This document shows positions 8,331 to 17,169 of a DNA stretch of 64,000 nucleotides, piece by piece. A model generated the notes under the pieces. That model worked only from the letters and a program-made list of their open reading frames with translations. It did no database searches and was not told where the DNA came from. A program made the position numbers and the translations under genes. Positions within the stretch are counted from its first letter, which is position 1, and the number at the start of each line of letters is the position of its first letter. The stretch is from Planctomycetia bacterium. Lineage in GTDB: Bacteria; Planctomycetota; Phycisphaerae; UBA1845; UTPLA1. The stretch is taken from NCBI GenBank assembly GCA_015200345.1, contig CP054187.1, positions 1,968,470-2,032,469 of the forward strand, read 5' to 3'.

Positions 8331-9329
8331 ATGCACGTCCTCGTCACCGGCGGCGCGGGTTACATCGGATCGCACACGGTTCGCGCCCTCCGCGCTGCGC
8401 GGCACGACGTCACGGTGCTGGACAACCTCTCGGCCGGTCACGCCCCCGCTGTTGATCCCGCCGCGAAGTTGATCGTCGGCGATCTCGAAGACCCGATCCT
8501 TCTGCGCGATGTGTTTGCACTGCGCCCCGTCGACGCCGTGATGCACTTTGCCGCGTCGATTGAAGTCGGCGAATCGGTGCGCGATCCGCTGAAGTTCTAT
8601 GCGAACAACGTGGCCAACTCGGTGAATCTGCTTCGCGCCATGCAAGACGCCGGCGTGAAGCGCCTGGTGTTCAGCAGCACGTGCGCGCTGTATGGCGCGC
8701 CCGAAACAATGCCGCTCACCGAGGATCTGCCGACGCGGCCCGAAAGCCCCTATGCCCGCGCCAAGCTGGCCGTCGAATGGGCCTTGGCCGACAGCGCCGC
8801 GGCCTGGGGCCTGGGATACGTCGCACTGCGCTATTTCAACGCGGCCGGCGCGGCGGCGGACGCGACGATCGGCGAGGATCATGACCCCGAGACGCATTTG
8901 ATTCCCAATGTGCTGAAGGTGGCGCTGGGGCAGGCGCCGCACGTGACGCTCTTTGGAACCGATTACGACACGCCGGACGGCACCTGCATCCGCGACTACA
9001 TTCACGTGGACGATCTCGCGGCGGCGCACGTCCTCGCCATGTCGGCGATCGAGCCGGGCCGCGGGCGCGTGTTCAACACGGGGACGGGTCAGGGCGCGAG
9101 CGTGCACGATGTCATTAATACGGCACGCTCGGTGACCGGTCACGCGATCCCCGTGGTGGAGGCGCCGCGCCGCGCCGGAGATGTGCCGCGGTTGTACGCC
9201 GATTCGTCGCGTCTTCAGCGCGAGCTGGGCTGGACGCCGCGGGTGCCGCGCCTGGCCGACATCATCGCCAGCGCCTGGGCCTGGCACCGAGCGCATCCCA
9301 ACGGGTTTGACGATCGACCGCGAGGGTGA
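8331..9329 (+). CDS. galE: UDP-glucose 4-epimerase
   Basis: An extended short-chain dehydrogenase/reductase of 332 aa. TGGAGYIGSH (residues 6-15) binds NAD, FSSTCALYG supplies the catalytic Ser/Thr and SPYARAK the Tyr141-Lys145 pair. PESPYARAK, YFNAAGA and the RDYIHVDDLA motif are all typical of GalE. It interconverts UDP-glucose and UDP-galactose (or the N-acetyl forms) in the cytosol, feeding the glycosyltransferases upstream. moeA starts 3 bp after its stop, so the two are probably co-transcribed. Confidence 0.9.
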   Translation: MHVLVTGGAGYIGSHTVRALRAARHDVTVLDNLSAGHAPAVDPAAKLIVGDLEDPILLRDVFALRPVDAVMHFAASIEVGESVRDPLKFYANNVANSVNLLRAMQDAGVKRLVFSSTCALYGAPETMPLTEDLPTRPESPYARAKLAVEWALADSAAAWGLGYVALRYFNAAGAAADATIGEDHDPETHLIPNVLKVALGQAPHVTLFGTDYDTPDGTCIRDYIHVDDLAAAHVLAMSAIEPGRGRVFNTGTGQGASVHDVINTARSVTGHAIPVVEAPRRAGDVPRLYADSSRLQRELGWTPRVPRLADIIASAWAWHRAHPNGFDDRPRG

Positions 9330-9332
9330 CCC

Positions 9333-10583
9333 ATGTCCGAAACGCCACCAATCTGGCACCGCCACGGCCGGCCGCTGACCGAACTGGCCGACGCCTGGAC
9401 CGTGCTGGCCGCCAACGCCGCGCCGCTGCCGATCGAATCCGTTTCGCTGGATCGAGCCGAAGGCCGCGTGCTCGCGCAAGCGATTCCCTGCAAGGGCGAT
9501 TTTCCGCCGTTCGACAAGGCGATGATGGACGGCTTCGCCGTTCGTTCCGCAGACTGCGCAGCCCCCAACGCGTCGCTGACGCTCATCGGCACCGCCGCTG
9601 CCGGCCACGTGGACATCGCCGCGCTTCGACCCGGTCAGGCAGTGCGAATCAACACCGGCGCGCCGATGCCGAGCGGCGCCGACGCCGTCGCGCGAATCGA
9701 GGATGCAACCGTTTCGCAGGACGGAACGCGTGTCTCGCTGGCAAAGCCCGTGCGGTCCGGCATGCACGTCTCCCCGCGCGGCAGCGCGCAGCGCGCGGGC
9801 GATGTCGCCGTCGCGGCGCCGACTCGAATCGGACCGGCGCAGGTCGCGACGATTGCCGCCGCGGGCCATACGAATGCAACCGTGTTCGAACAAGCCGACG
9901 TCGCCATCGTCTCGACCGGTGATGAACTCGTCCCCCCCGGCGCTTCGACAAAACCGGGGCAGATTGTCGAAAGCAACAGCATCCTGATCGCCGGGCTGGT
10001 GCGACGATTCGGCGCAACCGCGCGGCCGCTCGGCATCGTTGAAGACCGCCCCGATGCGTTGCGCGAGCGATTTGCGGCGGCGCTTCAAAGCCGCGTGGTC
10101 ATCACCTGCGGCGGCATGTCGATGGGCACGCTCGATCTCGTGCCGCAGACGCTCGAATCGCTCGGCGTACGATGGCTGTTTCACGGCGTGAACATGCGCC
10201 CGGCCAAACCCGTCGCCTACGGCCGCGGTCCTGCCGGGCAGCACGTGTTCGGCCTGCCGGGCAATCCCGGTAGTACATTTGTCGCGATGCACGTATTGGT
10301 GCGGCCGCTGCTGGACGCGCTGCATGGACTGGGCGGGGGTCCGCCGCGCTGGCGAGCGGCACGGCTGATCGAGGAGATCGCGCCGCACAAGGACTCTCGA
10401 CCGGCCGTGCTGCCGGGGTTGATGCATGATGGCGACGACGGCGTGATGGAGGTTCGACTCATGGCGTGGGGCGGATCGGGCGACGCGATCGGCCTGGCGA
10501 GTGCCGAGGCGCTGATTTTCATTCCACACCCTGCCGAGGGCCTCCGCGCGGGAGAGGCTGTCACTTATCTGACACTTGATTGA
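9333..10583 (+). CDS. moeA: molybdopterin molybdenumtransferase
   Basis: The 416-residue protein contains the MoeA core: FDKAMMDGFAV near residue 66, VAIVSTGDELV, GIVEDRP, ITCGGMSMGTLDLV and the cofactor-binding GLPGNPGS. MoeA inserts molybdate into adenylylated molybdopterin, the last common step of molybdenum cofactor synthesis. Domain order and length are normal. The ATG at 9333 is 3 bp after the galE stop, with the GAGGGTGA containing that stop acting as ribosome site. No other Moco gene is nearby, so its place behind galE looks incidental. Confidence 0.92.
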   Translation: MSETPPIWHRHGRPLTELADAWTVLAANAAPLPIESVSLDRAEGRVLAQAIPCKGDFPPFDKAMMDGFAVRSADCAAPNASLTLIGTAAAGHVDIAALRPGQAVRINTGAPMPSGADAVARIEDATVSQDGTRVSLAKPVRSGMHVSPRGSAQRAGDVAVAAPTRIGPAQVATIAAAGHTNATVFEQADVAIVSTGDELVPPGASTKPGQIVESNSILIAGLVRRFGATARPLGIVEDRPDALRERFAAALQSRVVITCGGMSMGTLDLVPQTLESLGVRWLFHGVNMRPAKPVAYGRGPAGQHVFGLPGNPGSTFVAMHVLVRPLLDALHGLGGGPPRWRAARLIEEIAPHKDSRPAVLPGLMHDGDDGVMEVRLMAWGGSGDAIGLASAEALIFIPHPAEGLRAGEAVTYLTLD

Positions 10584-10611
10584 TTTGCGGGTCCCAGGCC
10601 CCGCGACAGGA

Positions 10612-11622
10612 TCAGCGCCCGCGTTGCATCTGCTTGCGCAGAGTCTCGTATGCTTCCTGGCGCTGCTCGACCGAGGACTGCGACTGATTCAACGCTTCGA
10701 ACCCCTGGCCGCTCGGAATCAACTTGAGCAGTTCTTCCAGCCGCGCTTTCGTCTCGGGGCTAAGTTCATCGAGGTTGATCTGCCCGTCACGATTGAACTG
10801 GTTGATGGCGTCGCGCAGCGCGGGGATACGCTCCATCGGGCTGGTTCGATTGACAAAATTTGACAAGCCCACCGAGCTGACTTCGTTCGCAATGCGCAGA
10901 ATCGCGTCGGCCGTTGCCCGCTGATTCGGCGTGATGCGTGAGTCGGCGCCGGCACTGATGCGCGCCGCCGCCGGACGAATCGCCACCGCCGCCCAGCAAA
11001 GTGCCAGCGGAATGAGCGCGCCCTCGGCCGCGCCAATCAGCACGCCGATGCAGCGTTCGATCCGATGCAGCATCGGGCGCGATTCGACCGCGCTGCGCCG
11101 CACGCGAGACACGGTCGTGGCACCGACGAACAGCGCGACCATGCCCGCGACGCCCGCGACGAGATACCCCGTCACACCCGGCATGCCCAGCGACGCCGGC
11201 AGGCGCGCGACCGCATACGCAACAACGGCAAGCAACGGAAGCATCACCACTTTCCGCAGCCCGCCGCGCCACAGGCCCTGCAAACCGCCCAAGCCGATCG
11301 CGACCGCGGCAATCTGGCCCAGCAGCACGTCGCGCCCCCAGCTCGTGTAAAACAAGCCGCCCGCCGCGCCGATCCACAGGAACGCCGTCAGAAACGGCGG
11401 ACCGGCGCGACGCGCGCCGGGAACCAGATCAAACGATGGCGCTGCACTCGAGGCACTGCGTCGAGCCATCTTCGGGGGCTGTTTCACGGGTGAATCCTCC
11501 ACGCAGGTCGACCAGGGCGGAAGCTCCTGATAGCTCGGGCGCTCCACGGCCGGCGCCAACTCCAGTTCCTCCGGCGGTTGTTGCGTATCGCCATCAACGG
11601 ACGAGCTCCGCGTCATGAACAT
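10612..11622 (-). CDS. CvpA-like integral membrane protein
   Basis: The product (336 aa) has a charged, low-complexity N-terminal tail of about 75 residues, then five or six membrane helices including TAFLWIGAAGGLFYTSW, GLGGLQGLWRGGLRKVV and VTGYLVAGVAGMVALFVG, and a soluble C-terminal helix-rich domain ending in KQMQRGR. The repeated small-residue helices and the G-x-x-R-G-x-x-R-K loop resemble the CvpA family (colicin V production protein), whose biochemical role is not settled. The similarity is by eye. It is the last gene before moeA, which converges on it. Confidence 0.5.
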   Translation of the reverse strand: MFMTRSSSVDGDTQQPPEELELAPAVERPSYQELPPWSTCVEDSPVKQPPKMARRSASSAAPSFDLVPGARRAGPPFLTAFLWIGAAGGLFYTSWGRDVLLGQIAAVAIGLGGLQGLWRGGLRKVVMLPLLAVVAYAVARLPASLGMPGVTGYLVAGVAGMVALFVGATTVSRVRRSAVESRPMLHRIERCIGVLIGAAEGALIPLALCWAAVAIRPAAARISAGADSRITPNQRATADAILRIANEVSSVGLSNFVNRTSPMERIPALRDAINQFNRDGQINLDELSPETKARLEELLKLIPSGQGFEALNQSQSSVEQRQEAYETLRKQMQRGR

Positions 11623-11822
11623 GGCCGATTCTCCGATGGATGTTCCGTCTCGCGAGGCGGGTCTGCACGCTCGCGCAGTCGGTTGTCTATCGGTTCGGCC
11701 GAGGCGCGACGCAAGCTCGCCGATGGTCCGCGGCAGCCGTATCGGCCCTTCAGATAATAGCGGGATTTGACGAAAACGGCGTTCGGCAGACCCACGCCCG
11801 GGCCGATTCGCCGCTTCGCGGG

Positions 11823-12266
11823 TTACCGGTCGGCGGCACCCGTCAGGTCGTCGAGTTCGATTAGATCCTCGCGCCGGTCCATCGCGCGGTTGGCCAGCTC
11901 GTCGGCGCGCTCATTGGACTCGCGGTAAACGTGGGTCACCTTCCAGTCGCCGATCGCGCGCAGCTTCTTCATGATCGCGTCGAAGATGTCTTTGAGGTTC
12001 TCGCTTTTCACGCGGTACTCGCCGTTGAGCTGGCGCACCATCAGCTCGCTGTCGGACTTCACGAGAACCGCCGTGGCCCCCGCCGCAACAGCCACGTCCA
12101 GCGCGCGAAGCAGACCCGTGTATTCGGCCACGTTGTTCGTCGTGTGACCGAGAAAATAGCCGGCTTCATATTTCGGATTGCCCGCCTCATCGCAGATCGA
12201 CACGCCCGCGCCGGCGGGTCCGGGATTGCCCCGCGCCCCGCCGTCGGTGTAGATCACAAGTCGCAT
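11823..12266 (-). CDS. rnhA: ribonuclease HI family protein
   Basis: A 147-residue RNase H fold. The active-site carboxylates are all present: Asp8 in YTDGGARGNPGPAG, Glu48 in NNVAEYTG, Asp72 in KSDSELMVRQL and Asp122 in NERADELANRAMD. It cleaves the RNA strand of RNA/DNA hybrids. It lacks the basic protrusion of E. coli RNase HI and belongs to the shorter type found in actinobacteria and archaea. It lies 8 bp after the zinc-ribbon coiled-coil gene on the same strand, a pairing known in many genomes. Confidence 0.9.
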   Translation of the reverse strand: MRLVIYTDGGARGNPGPAGAGVSICDEAGNPKYEAGYFLGHTTNNVAEYTGLLRALDVAVAAGATAVLVKSDSELMVRQLNGEYRVKSENLKDIFDAIMKKLRAIGDWKVTHVYRESNERADELANRAMDRREDLIELDDLTGAADR

Positions 12267-12274
12267 GGATGAAC

Positions 12275-13018
12275 TTACCGGCTGGCGGCCGCCCCGGATT
12301 CAAGGTAGAGAATTCGCCCGCAGACGTTGCACTTCACGGCCTCGTCACGCGACAGCAGGGCGTTGACCTGCTGCACCGTGACGCTCATGTTGCAACCCTG
12401 GCAGGCGTATTCGTCGCGCTTCGGATTGGTACGGATGATCCGCGCCATGGCTTCGCCGTCGTTCTTCGCCGCCACGCGGTTGAACAGATCAAGCACACCG
12501 GCTGGAATCCCCGCGGCCGCCTCGGCACGCTGTGCGTTCAAACTATCCAGCCGATCCTTCGACTGCGCCTCGACCGCCTTCTGCGCCGCGAGGAACTCGT
12601 CCACTTTTGCCGCCTCGGCTGCACGCTGTTCCTGGAGCGCGGCAATTTCCTTGCGCCGGGCGTCGACCTGCGCCATCTTCTGAAGCGCCGCCTCCTCGAT
12701 TTTCGAGTTGTCGGCCTTGGTCGTGTTCAACTGCATCAGGACGGCGGAATACTCTTTGTTGGTTTTCGCGGCGTTCAGGGCCTGGCGAAGCTTGGTGATC
12801 TCGGCTTCGCGCGATTTGACGTCGAGATCAAGCCGATCGGCGTCCATCTGCTCGGAACGCAGCTTGAGCTGAAGGGCTGCGATTTGGGCGTCGAGCGATG
12901 CGACGGTCTGCTGCTGCCGCCGGACGGCTTGCGCCTTGCGGGCGATGGCCCGGTTGATGTCGGCGATTTGAAGCTCGACTTCCTGAAGTCGGTGCAGGGC
13001 GTCGAGAACGGCTCCCAT
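12275..13018 (-). CDS. coiled-coil protein with C4 zinc ribbon (DUF164 type)
   Basis: The 247-residue protein has a long alpha-helical coiled coil (residues about 1-165, rich in Ala, Gln, Lys, Glu) and a C-terminal zinc ribbon with two CxxC pairs, CQGC and CNVC, about 25 residues apart. This is the DUF164/zf-RING_7 architecture; the function of the family is not established, though a nucleic-acid or chaperone role has been suggested. It sits directly upstream of the RNase HI gene in the same operon, as in other phyla. Confidence 0.8.
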   Translation of the reverse strand: MGAVLDALHRLQEVELQIADINRAIARKAQAVRRQQQTVASLDAQIAALQLKLRSEQMDADRLDLDVKSREAEITKLRQALNAAKTNKEYSAVLMQLNTTKADNSKIEEAALQKMAQVDARRKEIAALQEQRAAEAAKVDEFLAAQKAVEAQSKDRLDSLNAQRAEAAAGIPAGVLDLFNRVAAKNDGEAMARIIRTNPKRDEYACQGCNMSVTVQQVNALLSRDEAVKCNVCGRILYLESGAAASR

Positions 13019-13160
13019 GTTCGGCGTTCCTCACTTGCTCCGCGCGGGCGGTATTACCTTGCCAACCACGTCGAACATTATGCCCCCGCGCGGCCGTTTC
13101 AGCAACTGACCGCGATTTCACGCCCCGCGTCGTGATTTGTTTCGCGACCTCCGCGCATAA

Positions 13161-13194
13161 GCAAGGCCCGTCGGAGGTCGCCCACGGGCCTTGC
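13161..13194 (-). terminator. strong hairpin behind the GntR-type regulator
   Basis: GCAAGGCCCGT (13161-13171) and ACGGGCCTTGC (13184-13194) form a perfect 11-bp stem with a 12-nt loop. It lies about 55 bp downstream of the regulator's stop. There is no clean T tract, so it could be a terminator or a 3'-end stabiliser. Confidence 0.45.
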
Positions 13195-13249
13195 CATCCG
13201 CCGCGCGGCCTGCGCGACGGGCCTCTCCCACACCGGTTGTTGGATCGCG

Positions 13250-14431
13250 CTACACCGCCACATCCGTCGGAGTACGCTGCGGCAAACCTGCCCCGCCGTC
13301 GCGCACGCACAACTGCCCCGGCACGATGATCTCCACCGGTCGCTGCCCCGCGCGATGTTCCATTGCCAGCTTCGCCGCCCAGTTTGTCAGCCGTGTGGCA
13401 TCGACGTCATACGACGTGACCTTCGCCGCCACCGCCTGCGTCTCGCACGGCTCACCCAGCGCCGCCATCACCATACGCTTCCCGCGCCGTGCAGCGACCA
13501 TCGACGCGTCGTTGAGGACCGCCTTCAACGCCGCACCGATCGCAATCACGCCGATCGGTTCCGCGCTGCCTCCGGAAGCGATGCGCACCAACGCGGGCGG
13601 CGACGCGATCTCGCATGAAACCGCCACGCGCCCGCTGCGCGCGGCGCACGTCTGCGCGCCGGTCAATACCTGATTCAACGCCGATGAACCCAGGGCCGAC
13701 GCAAGCATGGCGACGCGTGTGCAACCGCGCAGGTACAAATACTCCGCCAGGCGAAATCCGGCATCGACGTAATCGGGTACCACTGTACACACTTTCCCCG
13801 CGCTGGACGGTGCGCCGACCTGCACGAACGCCAACTGCCGACGGAGCACCTCTGCGAGCAGATCCATCGTCGGCTCGCCTTGCATCATGCCGAGCGGATC
13901 GGCCGGAATGCAAAAGACCCCGTCCACGGTTCGCGAAGGAGACCCGGCCGCGTGGCCGTTGCCGTTTCGATCCTCGACGGCGGACGGATCAATCTTCACC
14001 GCGGCGCGACCGCGCTGCGGGCGATCGAGCGTCACGAGGCGATGGCCGGACGCCGCCAGCGCGGCGCGCAAGCGGTCGATCAGGGCCGCGCGATGCGGCG
14101 CGGCGGTCAGCGCGTCGGGCATGTGGCATGAATAGACACGTGCAGATTTCTCGGTCGCAGCCGCCGGACTGATGACGAACGTCCCGCGGCCGATGCGCCG
14201 GGTGACCAGTCCCTCGCTGCTCAAATCGCACAGGGCTTTGTTGATCGTCTTGGCGTTGGCCTCGAAGCGCCGGCCCAGGGCGCGTTCACCCGGCAGGCGG
14301 CCGGTCAACTCGCCGGTCAGAATCGCTTGTCGCAGTTGCTCCCGAAGCCGCTGAAACTTGTAACTCAAGCGAGGAAGATCCGGCGAACCGGACACCGCCC
14401 CTTGCGGGCGCGGACCCATCGACGCATGCAT
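13250..14431 (-). CDS. GntR-type winged-helix regulator with LacI-like sensor domain
   Basis: The ATG at 14431 is chosen because GCAGGGG lies 7 nt upstream; a GTG at 14476 and an ATG at 14419 are alternatives. The 393-residue product begins with a GntR winged helix (LREQLRQAILTGELTGRLPGERALGRRF, ANAKTINKALCDLSSEGLVTRRIGRGTFV) and continues with about 290 residues laid out like a periplasmic-binding or LacI/GalR sensor domain, as in AraR. It would bind an operator as a dimer and release it on binding a small ligand. The gene for a dipeptide epimerase lies just upstream on the same strand, so a cell-wall peptide or sugar is a reasonable but unproven ligand. Confidence 0.75.
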   Translation of the reverse strand: MHASMGPRPQGAVSGSPDLPRLSYKFQRLREQLRQAILTGELTGRLPGERALGRRFEANAKTINKALCDLSSEGLVTRRIGRGTFVISPAAATEKSARVYSCHMPDALTAAPHRAALIDRLRAALAASGHRLVTLDRPQRGRAAVKIDPSAVEDRNGNGHAAGSPSRTVDGVFCIPADPLGMMQGEPTMDLLAEVLRRQLAFVQVGAPSSAGKVCTVVPDYVDAGFRLAEYLYLRGCTRVAMLASALGSSALNQVLTGAQTCAARSGRVAVSCEIASPPALVRIASGGSAEPIGVIAIGAALKAVLNDASMVAARRGKRMVMAALGEPCETQAVAAKVTSYDVDATRLTNWAAKLAMEHRAGQRPVEIIVPGQLCVRDGGAGLPQRTPTDVAV

Positions 14432-14622
14432 GCAAAAACCCCTGCTAAAATGTCGCGAGGTGAGTCGAGCCGGCACGCAAGCCGACGCACGGAGTACGCC
14501 GAGTTACGCGACAAAGGCGTCGGGGCGGGAGAAACCCGGAACAGCCTTCGCGGCAGGTCGAGTGACCGATCCGCCGTGCGGCTCTGCGGGATTCTTGGAG
14601 CGGACCAAGTGTCCGGCGATCC

Positions 14623-15711
14623 CTATCGGGCGGGTTCTTGCGCGTTATCGGATTGGACGGGTCGCAACCGAACTCCAAGCCCACTACTTCGACCCGGCGT
14701 CAATCGCCCGCCCGCGCCGCCGATTCCTTCGAACGGCTCCTCGGAAAGCAGCAAATGCCCGTCGAGATCCAGCCAGTCCACCAGCGGCGCGAGTTGCAGC
14801 GCCGCCGCGATGCCCAGACTGCTTTCGATCATGCAGCCCAGCATGACCTTCATCTCAAACGTCCGCGCCAAGGCGATCATCCGCAAGGCCTCGCGAATCC
14901 CCCCGCACTTGCTCAACTTGATGTTGATGCCGTCCACGCAGCCTGCCAGCGCCGCCACGTCGCGCGGCCGAACGCAGCTTTCATCCGCCACGAGCGGGCA
15001 GAGATTCCCCGCCAAGCCCGCGTCGCGGCCCATTTGAAGCCCTGCCTCACGAATGCGCCGCAATCCTTCCACATCGCCCGGCGTGATCGGCTGCTCGACA
15101 AACTCGACGCCGTACTTCGACAGCATCGGCAGCTTGGCGATGGTCTCGTCCACCGACCACGCGGTGTTCGCATCGACGCGAATCACGGCCTTCGGCGCCG
15201 TCGCGCGAATCACCGCGAGATTCTCCTCGTCGCGCGCCGTGCCGACCTTGATCTTCAACACGGGGTAACCGGCCGCCGCTCGCACGCGTTCGGCCAGCTT
15301 ATCCGGATCGGCAATGCCGATCGTATATGAAGTAACAGGTATACATTTCGTCGACAGGCCCAGCATCCGCGCCGTGGGGACCCCCAACCGCTTGCCGATC
15401 CAGTCATGAAGCGCCGCATCGACCGCACACACCGCCGCGCGCTGACCGTCGAAACGTTCAAGCAACGCTGCAACGATGTGCTCGACTTCGAACGGATCCC
15501 GATCCGCCAGCAGAACGGCCATCTCCTGGAGCGCGGACGACGCCGATTCCAACGTCTGACCGTACGTGTCCATGGGCACGGCTTCGCCCCAACCCTCACC
15601 GCCGTCGTGGGTGACTTTTACCCAGAGGGTCTGTTTGTCCGTGCGAGTGGCGACGGCCGTGCGGAACTCCCGCGCCAGTCTTAGATTGATTTTTTGAAAG
15701 GTCAGATTCAC
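14623..15711 (-). CDS. enolase-superfamily dipeptide epimerase (L-Ala-D/L-Glu type)
   Basis: The 362-residue product has the capping domain and TIM barrel of the muconate-lactonising subgroup. The catalytic bases are visible: Lys155 in LKIKVG and Lys268 in IKLSKCGG. The Mg ligands are Asp180 (RVDANTAW), Glu206 (FVEQP) and Asp243 (VADES). MLGCMIESSLG and DLDGHLLL are typical of Ala-Glu epimerases. Such enzymes epimerise L-Ala-D-Glu from peptidoglycan so that it can be used as L-Ala-L-Glu. The exact dipeptide cannot be read from sequence. The regulator gene follows 191 bp downstream. Confidence 0.85.
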   Translation of the reverse strand: MNLTFQKINLRLAREFRTAVATRTDKQTLWVKVTHDGGEGWGEAVPMDTYGQTLESASSALQEMAVLLADRDPFEVEHIVAALLERFDGQRAAVCAVDAALHDWIGKRLGVPTARMLGLSTKCIPVTSYTIGIADPDKLAERVRAAAGYPVLKIKVGTARDEENLAVIRATAPKAVIRVDANTAWSVDETIAKLPMLSKYGVEFVEQPITPGDVEGLRRIREAGLQMGRDAGLAGNLCPLVADESCVRPRDVAALAGCVDGINIKLSKCGGIREALRMIALARTFEMKVMLGCMIESSLGIAAALQLAPLVDWLDLDGHLLLSEEPFEGIGGAGGRLTPGRSSGLGVRLRPVQSDNAQEPAR

Positions 15712-16053
15712 GATGCAATTGCGGCCATGCTAAGGGGTTACGTGTCCATCAAGCAACGGGCGGCGGACCTTTGCAGGATGAAAGCGATGACGAGGTTTCC
15801 AAAGCCTGCATGGTCGTCATAACTATCGAATTATGATTAAGTTATGGCGAATTGCGCGGCTTGGTCAGGTGAAAGAAACATCCACTGGTCAGCGACGAAT
15901 GGGGTGCTGAAAAAAAAGCAGAGAGGACTCCCGCACTGGCGTGGGTTTTGCTATCATTCGCAACTTGCTGAATGGGCTGATGACGGCCAAAATGCGAGTG
16001 AGTTGAACCGCTCGGGCGTTGGTCCCGAGAATGGTGTATTCGCTAGGAGTGCT
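15712..16053 (+). promoter_or_regulatory. divergent intergenic region with an extended -10 element
   Basis: This 342-bp stretch separates the minus-strand epimerase from the plus-strand KAS III-like gene. It is AT-rich for the window between 15815 and 15960. TGcTATCAT (15949-15957) is an extended -10 pattern oriented to the KAS III gene, leaving a leader of about 90 nt; no good -35 is seen. The reading frame stays open upstream to 15844 but looks non-coding. AGGAG stands 7 nt before the chosen ATG at 16054. Confidence 0.35.
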
Positions 16054-17169
16054 ATGTCCCTGTTACCTGTCAGGATCGCGGGCACCGGCAGTTTTCTTCC
16101 CGGGCCTCCGGTATCGAGTGATCGCCTGGAGGCGGTGCTCGGCACGTTGGATCAGGCGCCGCCGAAAGTAAAGAGCTTCCTGTCGAGCGTTGGTCCGAAG
16201 ATGCTCGGCGAAGGCGGCGTTAAAACGCGCCATTTCGCAGTGGATCCCGAGACCGGGAACATGACGCACAACTTCAGCAGCCTGGCTGAAGAAGCGGCTC
16301 GTCGCGCCTTGGACATGGCGAAGATGGAACCGCAGGACATCCAACTGCTGATTATCTCCTGTCCGTCCTACGATCAGAGCACCCCGCCGACCAGCGCTCT
16401 GCTTCAAGAGCGTCTGGGTATCCAGGCGTGCGCCGAAATGGAGATTCACTCCAATTGCACCGGCGTCGGCAAGGGCGTGCAGGTCGCCTATGACGCCCTT
16501 CGCACCGGTCGCTACAAGACGGCCCTGGTGTGCTATAGCCAGTTGTCGTCGATCTACCTGCGGAGCTGCTACTTCAAACAGTCCAAGATGGACAAGGTTC
16601 ACGCTGCGTTGCGGTGGATTCTCGCCGACGGCGCCGGCGCGCTTGTCCTCACCGGCGGCGACCACGGCAAGCCTGACCACGAAATCATCGGTACCTACGT
16701 CGAGTCGGTCGGCGCGGGTCGCCCCTCCGGAATGACCGCCGGCGGCGCCGCGGCAGACCTGATGCGAAAGGATCACCAGATCCCCGAGCTGTATAACGAC
16801 GGCACGCACCACCTGTGGCAGGATTTCACCGCCGTCAACGACAACGCCGCTCCGTTGCTGTTGCAGGGCCTCATCAACTTCACCACGCAGATGAAGATTG
16901 ATTCGTCTACGGTGGATCACTACGTCGTCTCGATCCCGACGCTTCAGTTGTACGAACGGCACATCCCGGCGTTTCTGGATCGCCTGCGGATCACTCGGGA
17001 CAAGATCAAGTTCCGCAGCGACAAGATCGGCTACTGCGGCGGTTCGGCGACCCTGCTGCACCTCGATGAAATGGTGCGAACGGGCGAGTTGAAGTCCGGC
17101 CAGTTGGCGATCGTGCATGCCGTCGAGTCCAGCAAGTGGATGACAGCGGGGTTTGCGGTGCGATGGTAG
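16054..17169 (+). CDS. KAS III-like thiolase-fold protein with altered His/Asn
   Basis: Starting at the ATG with AGGAG 7 nt upstream, the product is 371 aa, normal for FabH/OleA-type enzymes. Features of the fold: IAGTGSFLPGP at the N-terminus, GVKTRHF, the nucleophile Cys135 in EIHSNCTGVGKG, and ADGAGALVLTGG. In FabH and OleA the triad is completed by a His in PHQAN and an Asn in GNTS; here these places read SIPTLQLY (Thr296 after the Pro) and IGYCGGSA (Tyr327-Cys328). It may thus transfer or store an acyl group rather than carry out the normal decarboxylating condensation. Next come an ICMT-like methyltransferase (7-nt overlap) and an SDR, a likely lipid-modifying set. Confidence 0.8.
   Translation: MSLLPVRIAGTGSFLPGPPVSSDRLEAVLGTLDQAPPKVKSFLSSVGPKMLGEGGVKTRHFAVDPETGNMTHNFSSLAEEAARRALDMAKMEPQDIQLLIISCPSYDQSTPPTSALLQERLGIQACAEMEIHSNCTGVGKGVQVAYDALRTGRYKTALVCYSQLSSIYLRSCYFKQSKMDKVHAALRWILADGAGALVLTGGDHGKPDHEIIGTYVESVGAGRPSGMTAGGAAADLMRKDHQIPELYNDGTHHLWQDFTAVNDNAAPLLLQGLINFTTQMKIDSSTVDHYVVSIPTLQLYERHIPAFLDRLRITRDKIKFRSDKIGYCGGSATLLHLDEMVRTGELKSGQLAIVHAVESSKWMTAGFAVRW

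Noticed and set aside
8259-10529. 756-codon open frame on the minus strand across galE and moeA
   Set aside because: It lies opposite two genes with complete active-site motifs and its translation is Arg/His-rich low-complexity sequence typical of antisense frames in GC-rich DNA.
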